Of a DNA stretch of 64,000 nt, positions 61,401-63,244 are shown piece by piece (within the stretch, counting starts at the first letter, position 1; each line of letters starts with the position of its first letter). This DNA comes from Lucinisca nassula. Lineage: Eukaryota > Mollusca > Bivalvia > Lucinida > Lucinidae. The notes under the pieces are model-generated. The model worked only from the letters and a program-made list of their open reading frames with translations. It made no database searches and was not told the DNA's origin. Location: contig OY757012.1 of the NCBI GenBank assembly GCA_963580285.1, positions 165,466,652-165,530,651 on the forward strand. The letters run 5' to 3'. The position numbers were made by a program, and so were the translations under genes.

Positions 61401-62044
61401 GTTGCTTTGAATTTAATGGGACTTTTACTCGACACTGAGATGAAATGACATCTCAGTCTCCATCGCTCAATGAACCCAATAGGATTTATATGCCTGGACG
61501 GTCCAACTCGCAACACTTTACCTGGGTAGGCTAAGACCGTCAAAGCGGTTTACCAGTACTCATGTGCGGTTGGTTTCAGCTCTGTGTGGAAGCATCATGC
61601 AGCCCAATCTATTTTTCCAAGCCCCGGAGGACGCGGGCCGTTATTATTATGAAAACACGCCTATATAATTTTGACCCCCTTGAACCCCACTTTTATATAG
61701 TAAAACTGGGGTTGCCGGGGGTATACCTTATTTTTCTTATTTCTGCTCTAAAATATATATTTTTGAGGCGGTTCTAACGAGTACCCACAATCTATATTTG
61801 GAGCAGAAATAAGAAAACTATCACAATTTTTCAGCATAAAATGTTCATTTTTCCGGCGATAAAGGTGGCAATGTATTTGTATAGGCGTGTTTGTGTAATG
61901 ATTATGCCCCCTAGCATAAGGTTATGATTAACCTTGAACTACCATGGTCCCAAATAAATTTTCAATTTATTTTGGGTCTGATTCACTGAAGTTTCAATAT
62001 TACCTATTGATATCTGCCAATCTGTCAGCCATCCTGAATCCTAC
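13732..62044 (-). CDS. NDUFAF5: NDUFAF5, complex I assembly factor (ten 3' exons; 5' end outside window)
   Basis: Mitochondrial matrix protein of the class I SAM-methyltransferase fold. In the family it hydroxylates an arginine of NDUFS7 early in complex I assembly. Exons on the minus strand: 62044-62004, 57800-57689, 46265-46159, 43272-43233, 33879-33769, 33461-33375, 26164-26104, 19168-19085, 15324-15245, 13860-13732. All have AG/GT borders, phases agree across every junction, and the joined frame (about 283 codons) has no stop. Landmarks: SAM loop [114 protein letters not shown] matched these to the human protein from memory. The tail (after GSGQVSL) is longer and more charged than in human. 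Introns are mostly transposable elements. Missing: N-terminal presequence and first about 85 residues. Confidence 0.93.
13898..14362 (+). repeat. L element 3, short and complete-looking
   Basis: Starts ACAAGAGGCCCATGGGCC (hairpin) and ends GCTCTGTGAGCTAAAA. Interior has a single unit-like segment (TTCCTGAGAAGAAAATTTGT). It lies 38 bp upstream of the NDUFAF5 terminal exon. ORFs on both strands show no known domain. Confidence 0.7.
14501..14588. repeat. Family A MITE fragment
   Basis: TTAACCATTATCCTGCTGAG and GATCTACACTGTTTG arms. The right half is missing where the family E copy begins. Confidence 0.6.
14594..15135 (+). repeat. Family E repeat split by a family F element
   Basis: Left part to GAGGATCT (14693) and right part AAGCCTGCCCAGGCAATG (from 15103) join into the E consensus with nothing missing. 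The F element fills the gap. Confidence 0.85.
14694..15102. mobile_element. Family F foldback element 1
   Basis: Starts ATTCTTGCACACCAGACAAG and ends AGATTCTTAT. Two parts: a left block of about 260 bp carrying ATGGCGGACGTC, then a large hairpin (GTGGATAGAAAAATCCGTCC, CTGTCC, central CTCGGCAAGCCTCG). Removing it restores the E repeat exactly. A 2 bp TA duplication or none is possible. Confidence 0.8.
15245..15324 (-). CDS. NDUFAF5: NDUFAF5 exon i
   Basis: 80 bp, acceptor TTCCTTTTCAG, donor GTAAAT. Encodes [20 protein letters not shown] then WKPDPSQ. A family B MITE begins (TTAA at 15336-15339) only about 11 nt upstream of the exon, so the acceptor pyrimidine tract is squeezed between exon and MITE. 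Confidence 0.94.
15336..15554. repeat. Family B MITE, TTAA-flanked
   Basis: Starts TTAACCCTTTTTGTACTAAA and ends GTACTAAATGGGTTAA. Centre: GCAAACAGTGAAGGCCCTG and complement. Copies also at 16776, 32157, 41590, 42910, 44541, 58615, 62099 and 63245. Located in an NDUFAF5 intron next to the exon i acceptor. Confidence 0.85.
15710..16052. repeat. TA-flanked palindromic element with J-like core
   Basis: Ends ACTGTAGAACTTCAATGGCT and AGCCATTGAAGTTCGACTAT are near-inverted repeats. A J-type hairpin (GTATGCTGTGTGTACTCTTT, ATCGCCTTGATGAG) sits inside at about 15845-15930. Related single ends occur near 57390 and 16625. Confidence 0.6.
16060..16396. repeat. Family C MITE, right half, split by a SINE
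   Basis: CACCCTTAAATGACAAATGG and GTGTCC at left, AAGAGTCCACCAGTACACAA then GGGTTAA at right, match the family C right end. The SINE at 16123-16358 interrupts them. Confidence 0.8.
16123..16358 (-). repeat. tRNA-derived SINE with 10 bp target duplication
   Basis: Minus-strand head GCCCCGATAGCTCAGTTGGT with box B GGGTTCGATCTC. Body then a 3' end GCGACATTAAACCAGAATTC. TAACAGTGGA flanks both sides (16113-16122 and 16359-16368). The same head starts the element at 22992. Confidence 0.85.
16393..16480. repeat. Family H MITE fragment
   Basis: TTAAGGGAATGGGCACACCT and following AGGG..GTC.CTAC match the family H left end. The rest is missing. Confidence 0.6.
16776..17004. repeat. Family B MITE
   Basis: TTAACCCTTTTTATACCAAA to GGTACAAAATGGGTTAA, TTAA at both ends, shared hairpin core. 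Confidence 0.85.
17046..17312 (+). repeat. Family E SINE-like repeat
   Basis: GGGGCTTGGAGAAATAGACT to GTTGACAGGGATGTTAA, matching the E consensus with substitutions. Confidence 0.75.
17313..17985. repeat. Inverted-end repeat with 179 bp tandem units
   Basis: GGACGGGTTTTTCAGGG at the left and CCTTGAAAAACCTGTCC at the right are inverted. Inside, TTTCCCACAAAAATGTTG and AAAAGGTTAACCAAAAGGTA recur with a spacing of about 179 bp. A GC-rich block (GGCCGGCCGCCC) lies near 17385. Fragments occur at 31830-31970 and about 46735. Confidence 0.6.
18069..18367 (+). repeat. Family E SINE-like repeat
   Basis: GGGGCTTGAAGAAACAGATG to CCTCAAATCAAACAAACAAA. Well conserved copy in an NDUFAF5 intron. Confidence 0.8.
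18530..18690. repeat. Family J MITE, right half
   Basis: ACAATCTATGTTTTGTGCAA then TTTTCATTTTTGGTGGG and ATAGGTGTGTTTTTGTAATG match the right part of the J element at 61654-61903. Confidence 0.55.
18836..18950. repeat. Imperfect palindrome
   Basis: TATTTTTGCTGAAAAAATGT and its near complement ACATTTTTCCAGCAAAAATA flank a 35 bp centre. A half-site of the same sequence occurs at about 58990. Confidence 0.6.
19085..19168 (-). CDS. NDUFAF5: NDUFAF5 exon h
   Basis: 84 bp, acceptor ATATCTACAG, donor GTAGGT. Encodes [20 protein letters not shown] then [22 protein letters not shown] is strongly conserved in the family. Confidence 0.94.
19225..19390. repeat. J-core MITE
   Basis: TTTCTTATTTCCACATAAAA, then GTATGTTGTGGATACTCG and GCCTCTCGAGGTAATTCTA, then TAAGAAATAAGGAAAATTAT. 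Palindromic, inside the intron next to exon h. Confidence 0.6.
19395..19560. repeat. Family D MITE, degraded
   Basis: TTCTCCTAAAATTGTAACAA, TTTGTTTCACAATCCACCAA and CAAAAGGTGCAGACAGAATG match family D. The hairpin core (CCTGATCAG) is incomplete. Confidence 0.55.
19795..21620. repeat. 145 bp tandem array, about 12 units
   Basis: The anchor AAAGTTTTTC falls at 20821, 20966, 21111, 21256 and 21401, an exact 145 bp step; earlier units vary slightly. Each unit has AGCCACAGTGACCTTGACCT, CCATGACCTTGAAAGTCGAA, GAGATATTGTCATAAGGAAC and a TAGGCGCTAGAGCGATGAC-like part. It ends with a CCCCTC...GAGGGG hairpin and GATAAT at about 21595-21616. Related single unit at 46965-47030. Confidence 0.9.
21760..22377 (+). 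repeat. Cluster of three tRNA-derived SINE copies
   Basis: Heads at about 21760, 21838 and 22195 share GGTAGCTCAGTGGTTAGTG-like A boxes and CGGTTCAGTTCCCGG or TTTGATTCC B boxes. Bodies share CATTTGTAGGGATG and GACGTTAACTGGAG with the 439 bp repeat at 1584. Only the middle copy is long (to about 22160). Confidence 0.75.
22384..22465. repeat. (GATA)n microsatellite
   Basis: About 20 GATA units after a run of ten or so C at 22367-22379. Confidence 0.96.
22491..22900 (+). pseudogene. Decayed non-LTR reverse transcriptase fragment
   Basis: Translated pieces show reverse transcriptase motif A ([14 protein letters not shown], near 22505), the palm segment [15 protein letters not shown] (near 22635) followed by INDLPQKV, and a later [14 protein letters not shown] (near 22840). 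The expected FADD catalytic box is lost, and the frame shifts between the pieces. It is an old remnant, different in sequence from the LINE at 28007. Confidence 0.75.
22992..23200 (+). repeat. tRNA-derived SINE head and body
   Basis: GCCCCGGTAGCTCAGTTGGT with GGGAGGTCACGGGTTAGATC. The head matches the SINE at 16123-16358, but the body (GGCAAAGGTGACGGGAG, then AGTTGGGCAAGGCCTG) differs. The end is uncertain. Confidence 0.6.
23541..24210 (+). repeat. 260 bp CpG-rich tandem duplication
   Basis: Two units start with TATTCCCAGGGCTTTATT at 23571 and 23831, a 260 bp step. Both hold GAAATCTCCGGCAAATGCTC-like, TTTTCGGCTCAGTGCG and GTTTCGAAACTTTCCCGCGA. CpGs are much more frequent than in the neighbourhood. 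The second unit runs into ATGGCGG at 24211, so it looks like a promoter. Confidence 0.65.
24211..24266 (+). CDS. Possible first coding exon or remnant
   Basis: AAGATGGCGGAT (a YY1-like site over the ATG) begins a frame [18 protein letters not shown] that reaches a consensus GTATGT donor. It follows the CpG-rich duplicated block. I do not recognise the protein and found no second exon. It lies antisense within an NDUFAF5 intron, so it could be a captured gene start or chance. Confidence 0.25.
24705..24998 (+). CDS. Unrecognised 97-codon ORF
   Basis: Not obviously part of a repeat. The middle is acidic ([10 protein letters not shown]) and the end proline/threonine rich ([13 protein letters not shown]). 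A CTACCCTTACAG acceptor-like site lies inside (24871-24882). No domain recognised. It may be a chance frame or an exon fragment. Confidence 0.25.
   Translation: MTTYPKTINQGILNPCGSFFVVSQRKGEETQEEEEVKMREMNGSAESEELTTLPFYPYRPSPTVRQYQLDPLVMGYTLPMPQPTTPISPRTQLACLP
25055..25145. repeat. J-core MITE fragment
   Basis: GTATGTACTTGTTAGAACTG and ATTCTAATGAGTACACACAA form a hairpin. Outer parts are lost. Confidence 0.55.
25150..25440 (+). repeat. Family E SINE-like repeat
   Basis: CAGGGCTTGGAGAAATAGAT to a CCTCAATTCAAACAAAAAAA tail. Confidence 0.75.
25455..25697 (-). repeat. tRNA-derived SINE with TTA-rich tail
   Basis: Minus-strand head GAGCGCTATGGTGCAGTGGT with a degraded box B (TGTTTGATCCC), a body with TCCTTGAGCAAATGACTTT, and a 3' end in TATTATTATTATTG. 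No target duplication found. Confidence 0.7.
25711..25790. repeat. Family H MITE fragment
   Basis: TTAAGGGGAATGGGAACATC and GGGGAGGCAACTACTTC match the left third of family H. Confidence 0.65.
26104..26164 (-). CDS. NDUFAF5: NDUFAF5 exon g
   Basis: 61 bp, acceptor TTTTTCAG, donor GTAAAT. Encodes [20 protein letters not shown] plus one base of Gly. Matches the human [20 protein letters not shown] region. The intron before it contains L element 5, the LINE and several MITEs. Confidence 0.93.
27997..28006. repeat. LINE target-site duplication, left
   Basis: GAAGATTTTT, matched at 30402-30411. The motif is also part of every array unit, so a chance match needs care, but the right copy is followed by a second array-like GAAGATTTTTTCC as expected. 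Confidence 0.8.
28007..30401 (-). mobile_element. 5'-truncated non-LTR retrotransposon (LINE)
   Basis: About 2.4 kb on the minus strand, flanked by GAAGATTTTT at 27997-28006 and 30402-30411. Removing it restores a 166 bp array unit. The 3' end has AATAAAATATG and no poly(A). The 5' end is truncated between the endonuclease and reverse transcriptase domains, which fits incomplete target-primed reverse transcription. The family looks like the Jockey/CR1 type (inference). Confidence 0.92.
28263..30401 (-). pseudogene. LINE reverse transcriptase, one nonsense codon
   Basis: A single frame runs from the truncation point to the stop at 28263. It is broken only by a TGA at 29178-29180, where a Trp codon (TGG) is expected after HRHLGIT. 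Order: linker [34 protein letters not shown], motif [28 protein letters not shown], catalytic FADDTS, thumb, then a C-terminal region with [20 protein letters not shown], a CxC-H-C zinc-finger-like motif common in this class. The APE endonuclease and any first ORF are absent. Confidence 0.92.
30402..30411. repeat. LINE target-site duplication, right
   Basis: GAAGATTTTT, immediately followed by the continuation of the array unit (GAAGATTTTTTCCATTATGA). Confidence 0.8.
32157..32400. repeat. Family B MITE
   Basis: TTAACCCTTAAATTCCTG at left (with an extra about 15 bp) and GGGACAAAATGGGTTAA at right, shared hairpin core GCAAACAGTGTAGGTCCTG. Confidence 0.8.
32690..32960 (+). repeat. Family E SINE-like repeat
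   Basis: CGGGGCTTGAAGAATTATAT to CCAAAATGACC then GTGTTGACATT; tail missing. Confidence 0.75.
33040..33146. repeat. Family H MITE fragment
   Basis: AGAGGAATGGATAAAGCTTC, GGGGAGGCAACTCCTG and ACTCTTAAAAGAAAGAATTT match the left half of family H. It abuts the duplicated exon block. Confidence 0.65.
33147..33374 (-). repeat. NDUFAF5: Tandem duplication of NDUFAF5 exon f and donor
   Basis: A copy at 33191-33277 keeps all 87 bp in frame, with three visible substitutions (first codon Gly to Arg, one Asn to Ser, one silent) and an intact GTAAGT donor. It also has an AG at its start but no pyrimidine tract. Partial donor-side copies lie around 33305-33356, and a trace around 33147-33175. The unit step is 184 bp. 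Confidence 0.85.
33375..33461 (-). CDS. NDUFAF5: NDUFAF5 exon f (tandemly duplicated)
   Basis: 87 bp, 29 codons, phase 0 at both ends, acceptor TCTTTTCAG after a pyrimidine tract, donor GTAAGT. Encodes [20 protein letters not shown] then [10 protein letters not shown] second, almost identical copy lies 184 bp downstream in transcription order (33191-33277). This one is taken as the standard exon because it alone has a good pyrimidine tract. Confidence 0.92.
33605..33715. repeat. CAGT-type MITE fragment
   Basis: AAGAGGCCACCTTTGGGATT, CAAAAGTGGTCTCTGAG and its complement match the element at 10789-11002. Confidence 0.55.
33769..33879 (-). CDS. NDUFAF5: NDUFAF5 exon e
   Basis: 111 bp, 37 codons, phase 0 at both ends, acceptor ATATTTCAG, donor GTATGT. 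Encodes [20 protein letters not shown] then [18 protein letters not shown] chose the GTATGT donor over the GT two bases upstream because it keeps frame with exon f and gives the conserved EREGG. Confidence 0.93.
33906..34039. repeat. 134 bp near-perfect hairpin
   Basis: TTTTTTCAGTGTAAAATCAA and TTGATCTTACACTGAAAAAA begin arms of about 60 bp around CAAATGGCCATGAGTG. It lies 27 bp upstream of NDUFAF5 exon e. A MITE of unknown class. Confidence 0.85.
34260..34600. repeat. J-core MITE with adjoining family D MITE
   Basis: 34260-34390 has ATGTATGTTGCAAGTACCCT and ATTCTATCAAGTACCAACAT. 34415-34600 has the family D sequence: AAATTTGTTTCATGATCCAG, GCAAACAGTGTAGTCCCTC and CTGTCCAAATACTTAGGATC. Confidence 0.6.
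35161..35450 (-). repeat. Family E SINE-like repeat
   Basis: Inverted copy: TTTGAGGTTTAACATCCCAT to GAGCCCCGATGG. Plus-strand ORFs over it are artefacts. Confidence 0.75.
35455..37600. other. AT-rich intronic sequence without recognised features
   Basis: Few of the palindromes or arrays that fill the rest of the window. Short ORFs (for example 36254-36445 minus, 36422-36655 and 36735-36980 plus) show no known motif and no splice context that fits NDUFAF5. Confidence 0.4.
37630..38300 (+). pseudogene. Penelope-like reverse transcriptase C-terminal part, truncated
   Basis: Frame with [85 protein letters not shown] and [19 protein letters not shown]..., a (P)SYG..I.QLIR.AR.CS segment and the RGY-like LxxQGYR part resemble the end of the Penelope-like reverse transcriptase and its thumb. 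The catalytic palm is missing. A TGA at 38178 breaks the frame; [20 protein letters not shown] continues after it. I infer the family from pattern memory. Confidence 0.65.
38301..38870 (+). mobile_element. Probable 3' part of the Penelope-like remnant
   Basis: Sequence after the frame includes a short ORF with [20 protein letters not shown]. It is contiguous with the reverse transcriptase remnant and is not a family seen elsewhere here, so I assign it to the same element with modest confidence. Confidence 0.4.
38880..41050. other. AT-rich sequence, no recognised gene
   Basis: Many ATGGTCATTAA-like words around 39940-40270 in both orientations hint at an old palindromic element, but I could not define ends. 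No exon found. Confidence 0.4.
41050..41299 (+). pseudogene. C-terminal fragment of a LINE-type protein
   Basis: Frame [20 protein letters not shown] then [15 protein letters not shown]. The C..C...H....CP arrangement, the following basic helix and length to the stop resemble C-termini of non-LTR retrotransposon polyproteins. There is no ATG, so it is a fragment. Different from the LINE at 28007. Confidence 0.55.
41413..41585. repeat. Family D MITE
   Basis: TAATGATCCTAAGTATTGGG, GACAGACAGG, GCAAACAGTGCAGACCCAG, hairpin CTCCTAAAGGAGCAG and a TTGCTGGATTGTGAAAGAAA end. The hairpin core matches families A, B and C. Confidence 0.75.
41590..41791. repeat. Family B MITE, degraded
   Basis: GCAGCAGGAGCTCATTTTGA, GCAAACCGTGGAAGTCCTG and TCTGATCTGGGCCTGCACTG. 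Outer TTAA ends lost. Confidence 0.65.
42058..42204. repeat. Family H MITE, right half
   Basis: GAGGAGCAAATTCTTTCCTT to AGGTGTTCCCATTCCCCTTA, TTAA at 42201-42204. Confidence 0.75.
42366..42460. repeat. Family D-like MITE fragment
   Basis: GCAAACAGTGTAGACCCTG, GGGTTTACACAGTTTGCCC and CCTGTTTGTCTAAATAC: core hairpin and one flank. Confidence 0.55.
42643..42843. repeat. Family A MITE
   Basis: GGAAACAGTGTAGATCCAG, AGATGGCTTCTGAAGAAGCC hairpin, then GAAATGGGTGTGGCTAAAC. Outer ends mutated. Confidence 0.75.
42910..43138. repeat. Family B MITE
   Basis: TTAACCCTTTTTGTACCAAA to GGTACTAAATGGGTTAA. Intact TTAA ends. 95 bp from NDUFAF5 exon d. Confidence 0.85.
43233..43272 (-). CDS. NDUFAF5: NDUFAF5 exon d (40 bp micro-exon)
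   Basis: Acceptor CTGTTTCAG, donor GTAAGC. Encodes [13 protein letters not shown], completing the Ser codon split from exon c. LHWVNDLP is a family signature. Too short for an ORF search, but phase and identity are unambiguous. Confidence 0.92.
43316..43560 (-). repeat. Family G SINE, 5'-shortened
   Basis: Tail at left (TTTGTTTGTTTGTCTTG), body GCCCAGTCAACACTATTTAG, TTCATGATCAATCTC. Box B end incomplete. Confidence 0.7.
43606..44292 (-). repeat. Family G SINE split by family F element 2
   Basis: Left body to GAGAATGTTC and right part ATGATCAACTGCCACAAAAG, then the head near 44225-44285, join into the G consensus (compare CTTCATGATCAATC). The F element is at 43763-44188. Confidence 0.75.
43763..44188. 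mobile_element. Family F foldback element 2
   Basis: Ends ATTCTTGCACACCAGACAAG and AGATTCTTAT as in element 1. The left block includes ATCGCGTGTTTGAT, TGACGTCATGCACG and GTAACCGAAGTGACTGCAGC. The hairpin uses the same cargo as element 1 (GTGGATAGAAAAATCCGTCC, CTCGGCAAGCCTCG). Removing it restores the host repeat with no clear target duplication. Confidence 0.8.
44317..44529. repeat. Family A MITE
   Basis: TTAACCCTTGTCCTGCTGAA to AGCAGGACAAGGGTTAA, TTAA at both ends. Confidence 0.85.
44541..44757. repeat. Family B MITE
   Basis: TTAACCCTTTTGGTACCGAA at left; right end eroded (CGTACAAAATGGCTCC). Confidence 0.75.
44805..45030. repeat. J-core MITE, degraded
   Basis: AGGCGGTTCCAACAAGTACC then CACAACCTG; similar to 9970-10170. 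Confidence 0.5.
45031..45583. other. No recognised feature
   Basis: Intronic sequence with no exon, palindrome or array that I can support. Confidence 0.4.
45584..45761. repeat. Family A MITE
   Basis: TTTGCAAACAGCGTAGATCC, hairpin, then GAAATGGGTGTGGCTAAATT and AGGATAAGGGTTAA. Left end eroded. Confidence 0.75.
45789..46146. mobile_element. Family F foldback element 3, different hairpin cargo
   Basis: Same ends as elements 1 and 2, and the same start (CACACCAGACAAGGAAATC, CCTGGTGTTCCGACC) and junction (GTGCAAGAAAAAGAATCC). But the hairpin arms are unrelated: TCTGTTGTAGATGGGC, GGATGACCGTGCTGAGCGGA and the loop CTCGGCGTAGCCTCG. Ends 12 nt from the NDUFAF5 exon c donor. Confidence 0.82.
46159..46265 (-). 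CDS. NDUFAF5: NDUFAF5 exon c
   Basis: 107 bp, acceptor TTGTCTTCAG, donor GTAGGTAAG. Encodes [20 protein letters not shown] then [14 protein letters not shown]. The acidic ADEE and DVVVSS parts correspond to motifs II-III of the SAM fold. A family F hairpin element ends at 46146, leaving only 12 intron bases next to the donor. Confidence 0.93.
46467..46735. mobile_element. Family F element 4, left block only
   Basis: TTCTTGCACACCAGATAAGG, AACCCTGGTGTTC, AATGCACTGGTTGAATATGA and ATGGCAAATGTTGATGCAGC match the left block of element 2. The hairpin half is missing and is replaced by sequence like 17313-17985 (GGACAGGTTTTTCAG). Confidence 0.7.
47044..47510. repeat. 467 bp TGCA/TG-rich low-complexity tract
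   Basis: GTGTGCATGCATGCATG-type sequence, nearly strict purine-pyrimidine alternation. Stop-free frames on both strands (His/Cys-rich) are artefacts. Confidence 0.95.
49522..50878. mobile_element. hAT-like non-autonomous element with 6 bp target duplication
   Basis: Ends CAGAGTTCTCGG and, inverted, CAGAGTTCTCACTAGG. GGTTTC is repeated at 49516-49521 and 50879-50884, and removing the insert restores an array unit. CAGnG termini fit hAT, though 8 bp is the usual target length. 1357 bp without a transposase; it contains fragments of family B (50090-50160) and A (50498-50686) and a 20+ T run at about 50163. Confidence 0.8.
50498..50686. repeat. Family A MITE, very degraded
   Basis: TTTAAACCCATAATATCCTG, CTGAGTGACAGTGTAAATCC, GGAAGCCATCTGATCTGG and AGCAGAACAAGGGTTCAA. 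Older than the other copies. Confidence 0.5.
50885..53530 (+). repeat. Higher-order repeat block with G-runs
   Basis: Within L element 6, a composite of a shortened unit (ATTTTTAAAGATTTTTTAAA, AAAAGGCCCGGGGGGAGG, CCTGGGCCTTGTTGGGTGAA) and a longer one recurs. The TGGGCCTTGTTGGG anchor steps by about 205 bp (about 52341, 52546, 52751). G runs reach 22 nt at 51014-51035. Confidence 0.8.
54976..55127. mobile_element. Family F element 5, hairpin half only
   Basis: AAGAAAAAGACTCCTATATG, CCTCGTGATGCTGGACAGTG, CGGATTTTTCCATCCACCCC and AGATTCTTATA match the hairpin of elements 1 and 2; the left block is missing. Confidence 0.65.
55128..55570. other. Mostly unrecognised sequence
   Basis: ACATTCTTTCATGGAGACAG and AAAAGAATGTGCACTTTAC at 55440-55565 look like family G pieces. 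The 72-codon minus ORF at 55188-55406 shows no domain. Confidence 0.35.
55573..55813. repeat. Family H MITE, complete
   Basis: TTAAGGGGAATGGGAACATC to GGTGTTCCCATTCCACTTAA. Large ORFs on both strands only reflect the palindrome. Confidence 0.85.
55814..57110. repeat. Decayed L-type repeat
   Basis: TAGGTCAAGGTTACCAAAAT, CTGCAGAGCTGTATTG and ACCATAAATCATAAA-like words recur irregularly. No fixed period or head and tail found; probably an old array. Confidence 0.4.
57112..57316. repeat. Family D MITE
   Basis: ACTGTAATGATCCTAAGTAT to AATTTAGGAGAATTACGGC, with AAGCAAACAGTTCAGACAC core. Confidence 0.75.
57500..57595. repeat. J-core hairpin with CA tract
   Basis: TGTGTGTGCTCATAGAATTG and GGTTATAATGAGTACACACA pair; short (AC)n at 57567-57583. 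Confidence 0.55.
57689..57800 (-). CDS. NDUFAF5: NDUFAF5 exon b, SAM-binding loop
   Basis: 112 bp, acceptor ATTATTTCAG, donor GTAAGATAA. Encodes [20 protein letters not shown] and on to [15 protein letters not shown] is methyltransferase motif I, which binds S-adenosylmethionine. Starts in phase 1, ends in phase 0. The next intron is 11.4 kb and contains L element 3 of the 166 bp type. Confidence 0.93.
57850..58089. repeat. 240 bp palindromic MITE with about 48 bp inverted ends
   Basis: TGAGCCAGCGCATGACAAAA, CCTACAATAAGGCATGTGCA at left; complements at right ending GGCTCA. Inner hairpin ACTCAGATCAGCCTGTGCAT is repeated inverted. One copy only in this window; located 50 bp from NDUFAF5 exon b. 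Confidence 0.85.
58090..58614. repeat. Degenerate repeat, three units
   Basis: Head ACAAGAATTCTGCCCAAGG, then CCAAATATGAATACTTGCAC-like words at about 58195, 58380 and 58515 with CATCCCTAGATGCAAGTTT. The head matches the 81 bp unit at 10266. Confidence 0.55.
58615..58843. repeat. Family B MITE
   Basis: TTAACCCTTTTTGTACCAAA to GGTACCAAATGGGTTGA (last TTAA mutated). Confidence 0.85.
59078..59372 (-). repeat. Family E SINE-like repeat
   Basis: TTTGTTTGATTTGAGGTTTA to TTCAAGCCCCTATGGGCGGG. Confidence 0.8.
59560..59660. repeat. J-core hairpin fragment
   Basis: ATGCATGTTGTAATCATTAG, ATCTCTCCGTCGAGAAGATT and GAGTTCACACAATATAAACC. Confidence 0.5.
59650..60175. repeat. Family D MITE split by a family E copy
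   Basis: AATGAGACAGACAGGCTTAA at left, AACAGCACAGACAGTCTGAT and TTGTTAAAATTTTAGAAGAA at right. TAAGCA occurs at both junctions (59692-59697, 60014-60019), a probable target duplication. Confidence 0.75.
59698..60013 (-). repeat. Family E SINE-like repeat inside a MITE
   Basis: TTTGATTTGATGTTTAACGT to TTCAAGCCCCTATGGGCCGG. Very similar to the copy at 59078-59372, 620 bp away. Confidence 0.85.
60225..60440. repeat. Family C MITE, TTAA-flanked
   Basis: TTAACCCCCTGCATGCGGGA to GTATATACTGGGTTAA, core GCAACAGTGCAGGCCCAG. Confidence 0.8.
60495..60840. repeat. Family K MITE with J core and 14 bp tandem repeat
   Basis: Ends CATAGCAACAGATATGGTGG and CCTTATCTGTTGCTATG. Two J-type hairpins (GGGTATTCATTAGAACTGCC and complement) are separated by about 3.5 copies of AAAGAATCTATTCT. 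Confidence 0.8.
60910..61109. repeat. Family A MITE
   Basis: TTAACCCTTATCTTGCTGAA to AGTATGATAAGAGTTAA; central loop shortened. Confidence 0.85.
61190..61330. repeat. J-core hairpin element
   Basis: TGTGCACTCATTAGAATCGC, CTCATCAAGGCGATTCTGAT; outer AATTATCC-like words as in K. Confidence 0.55.
61342..61640 (-). repeat. Family E SINE-like repeat
   Basis: TTGTTTGATTTGAGGTTTAA to TCCAAGCCCCGGAGGACGCG. Confidence 0.75.
61654..61903. repeat. Family J MITE, complete
   Basis: AAAACACGCCTATATAAT at left and GTATAGGCGTGTTTGTG at right; AACCCCACTTTTATATAGTA then the J hairpin (AGGCGGTTCTAACGAGTACC). Best copy of the family, 100 bp from NDUFAF5 exon a. Confidence 0.8.
62004..62044 (-). CDS. NDUFAF5: NDUFAF5 exon a (first exon in window)
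   Basis: 41 bp between TATTTCAG and GTAATA. Encodes [13 protein letters not shown] plus two bases of an Arg codon completed by the next exon. It matches the segment just before the SAM-binding loop (human KEEVGSRIADRV). Intron to the next exon is 4.2 kb. Confidence 0.85.
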
Positions 62045-62098
62045 CTGAAATACAGAATTTGAAATAAATATCTCAAGTTTCAGACAAACAAAATCTTT

Positions 62099-62325
62099 TT
62101 AACCCATTTGTAACGAAGACCCCAAAACGGGTACCCTGACAAACAGTGCAGGCCCAGATCAGACGGCACAGAATGTGGCATATGATCAGGGCCTTCACTG
62201 TTTGTAAAAAGTTTAGCCATTTTCCGAATAAATTTTGAAGAAAACACAACCTATACCCCTAAAGTTTGAAATGGACTCCTGCTATATATTAGGAGGAAGA
62301 GTCCATTTGGTACAAAAAGGGTTAA
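62099..62325. repeat. Family B MITE (inverted)
   Basis: TTAACCCATTTGTAACGAAG to GGTACAAAAAGGGTTAA, 55 bp upstream of NDUFAF5 exon a. Confidence 0.85.
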
Positions 62326-62520
62326 GGATATCAAGAGAAATATGGTGGAACATTACTTGCTTCTTTCACTAATGGCTTCAAGCAGTTCTCACTGGGGCTC
62401 ATGGGACGAAATGTGAAGATGCTGGACTCATGATTGAAGGGTTCAGTAATAGCGCACCATGGCACCTTCAATTTTAAGCTTGAGCAAGTCGTTTAGCTGC
62501 AGCTCTGTATGTACACAGTA

Positions 62521-62730
62521 TTAACCCTTGTCCTGCTGAGCCTGGATATGCCTTACCTTTCAAACAATGTAGATCCAGATCAGATGGCTTCTGAAGAAGC
62601 CATCTGATCAGGATCTACAATGTTTGTCATTCAGATTGTGAATTTGTTTCAATAATTTGCAACATGTAATCTGATTGGTTGATAATCAGTAGTGGGTGTG
62701 GCATATTTGAATATTCAACAGGACAACAGG
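62521..62730. repeat. Family A MITE
   Basis: TTAACCCTTGTCCTGCTGAG at left; perfect hairpin AGATGGCTTCTGAAGAAGCC; right end altered (AACAGGACAACAGGG). Confidence 0.8.
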
Positions 62731-62906
62731 GCCTGACAAATGCAAGTTTCAACCAGGTGCATACTGTAAAATGGTGGACAATCAATTATTTGGTCCACAG
62801 CATACCGGTACTAACTGAGTCATATATGACTGGACCTGGCAACAATTATCCTTAACTGCAGAGATAAATTATTTGTTGCTTATTCTTCTTTTTAATCTGT
62901 AAACCA

Positions 62907-63160
62907 GGCAGCCTTGATAGATCAGTGGTAAGTGCGTTCGACTTATGATCGAGAGGTTGTGGGTTCGAATCCGGCCATCAGAGGCGAGGTGTGTCCTTGG
63001 AAGAGACAAGTAATGCCACAGCCCCACTCCACCGAGGTGTAAATGGGTAGCAGTGGTTTAAAAGTAACTGCCTCTCTTGCGTGCACATAATAACATCCGG
63101 AATGAGTGTTTGACAGTGATTCAAATAAGTTTGAAGCTTTCATCACAATCAAACTAAAAT
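62907..63160 (+). repeat. tRNA-derived SINE
   Basis: Head TGATAGATCAGTGGTAAGTG with box B GGGTTCGAATCC; body GGTGTGTCCTTGGAAGAGAC, CGAGGTGTAAATGGGTAGC. The acceptor stem does not pair cleanly, so it is not called a tRNA gene. Confidence 0.75.
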
Positions 63161-63244
63161 AAATTAGTATAAACTAATTTGTAAAACCAAACTTCCATAA
63201 AACTTAGTTCCCACAGTCACTGCTGCGTGCACATGTAAATGTTT

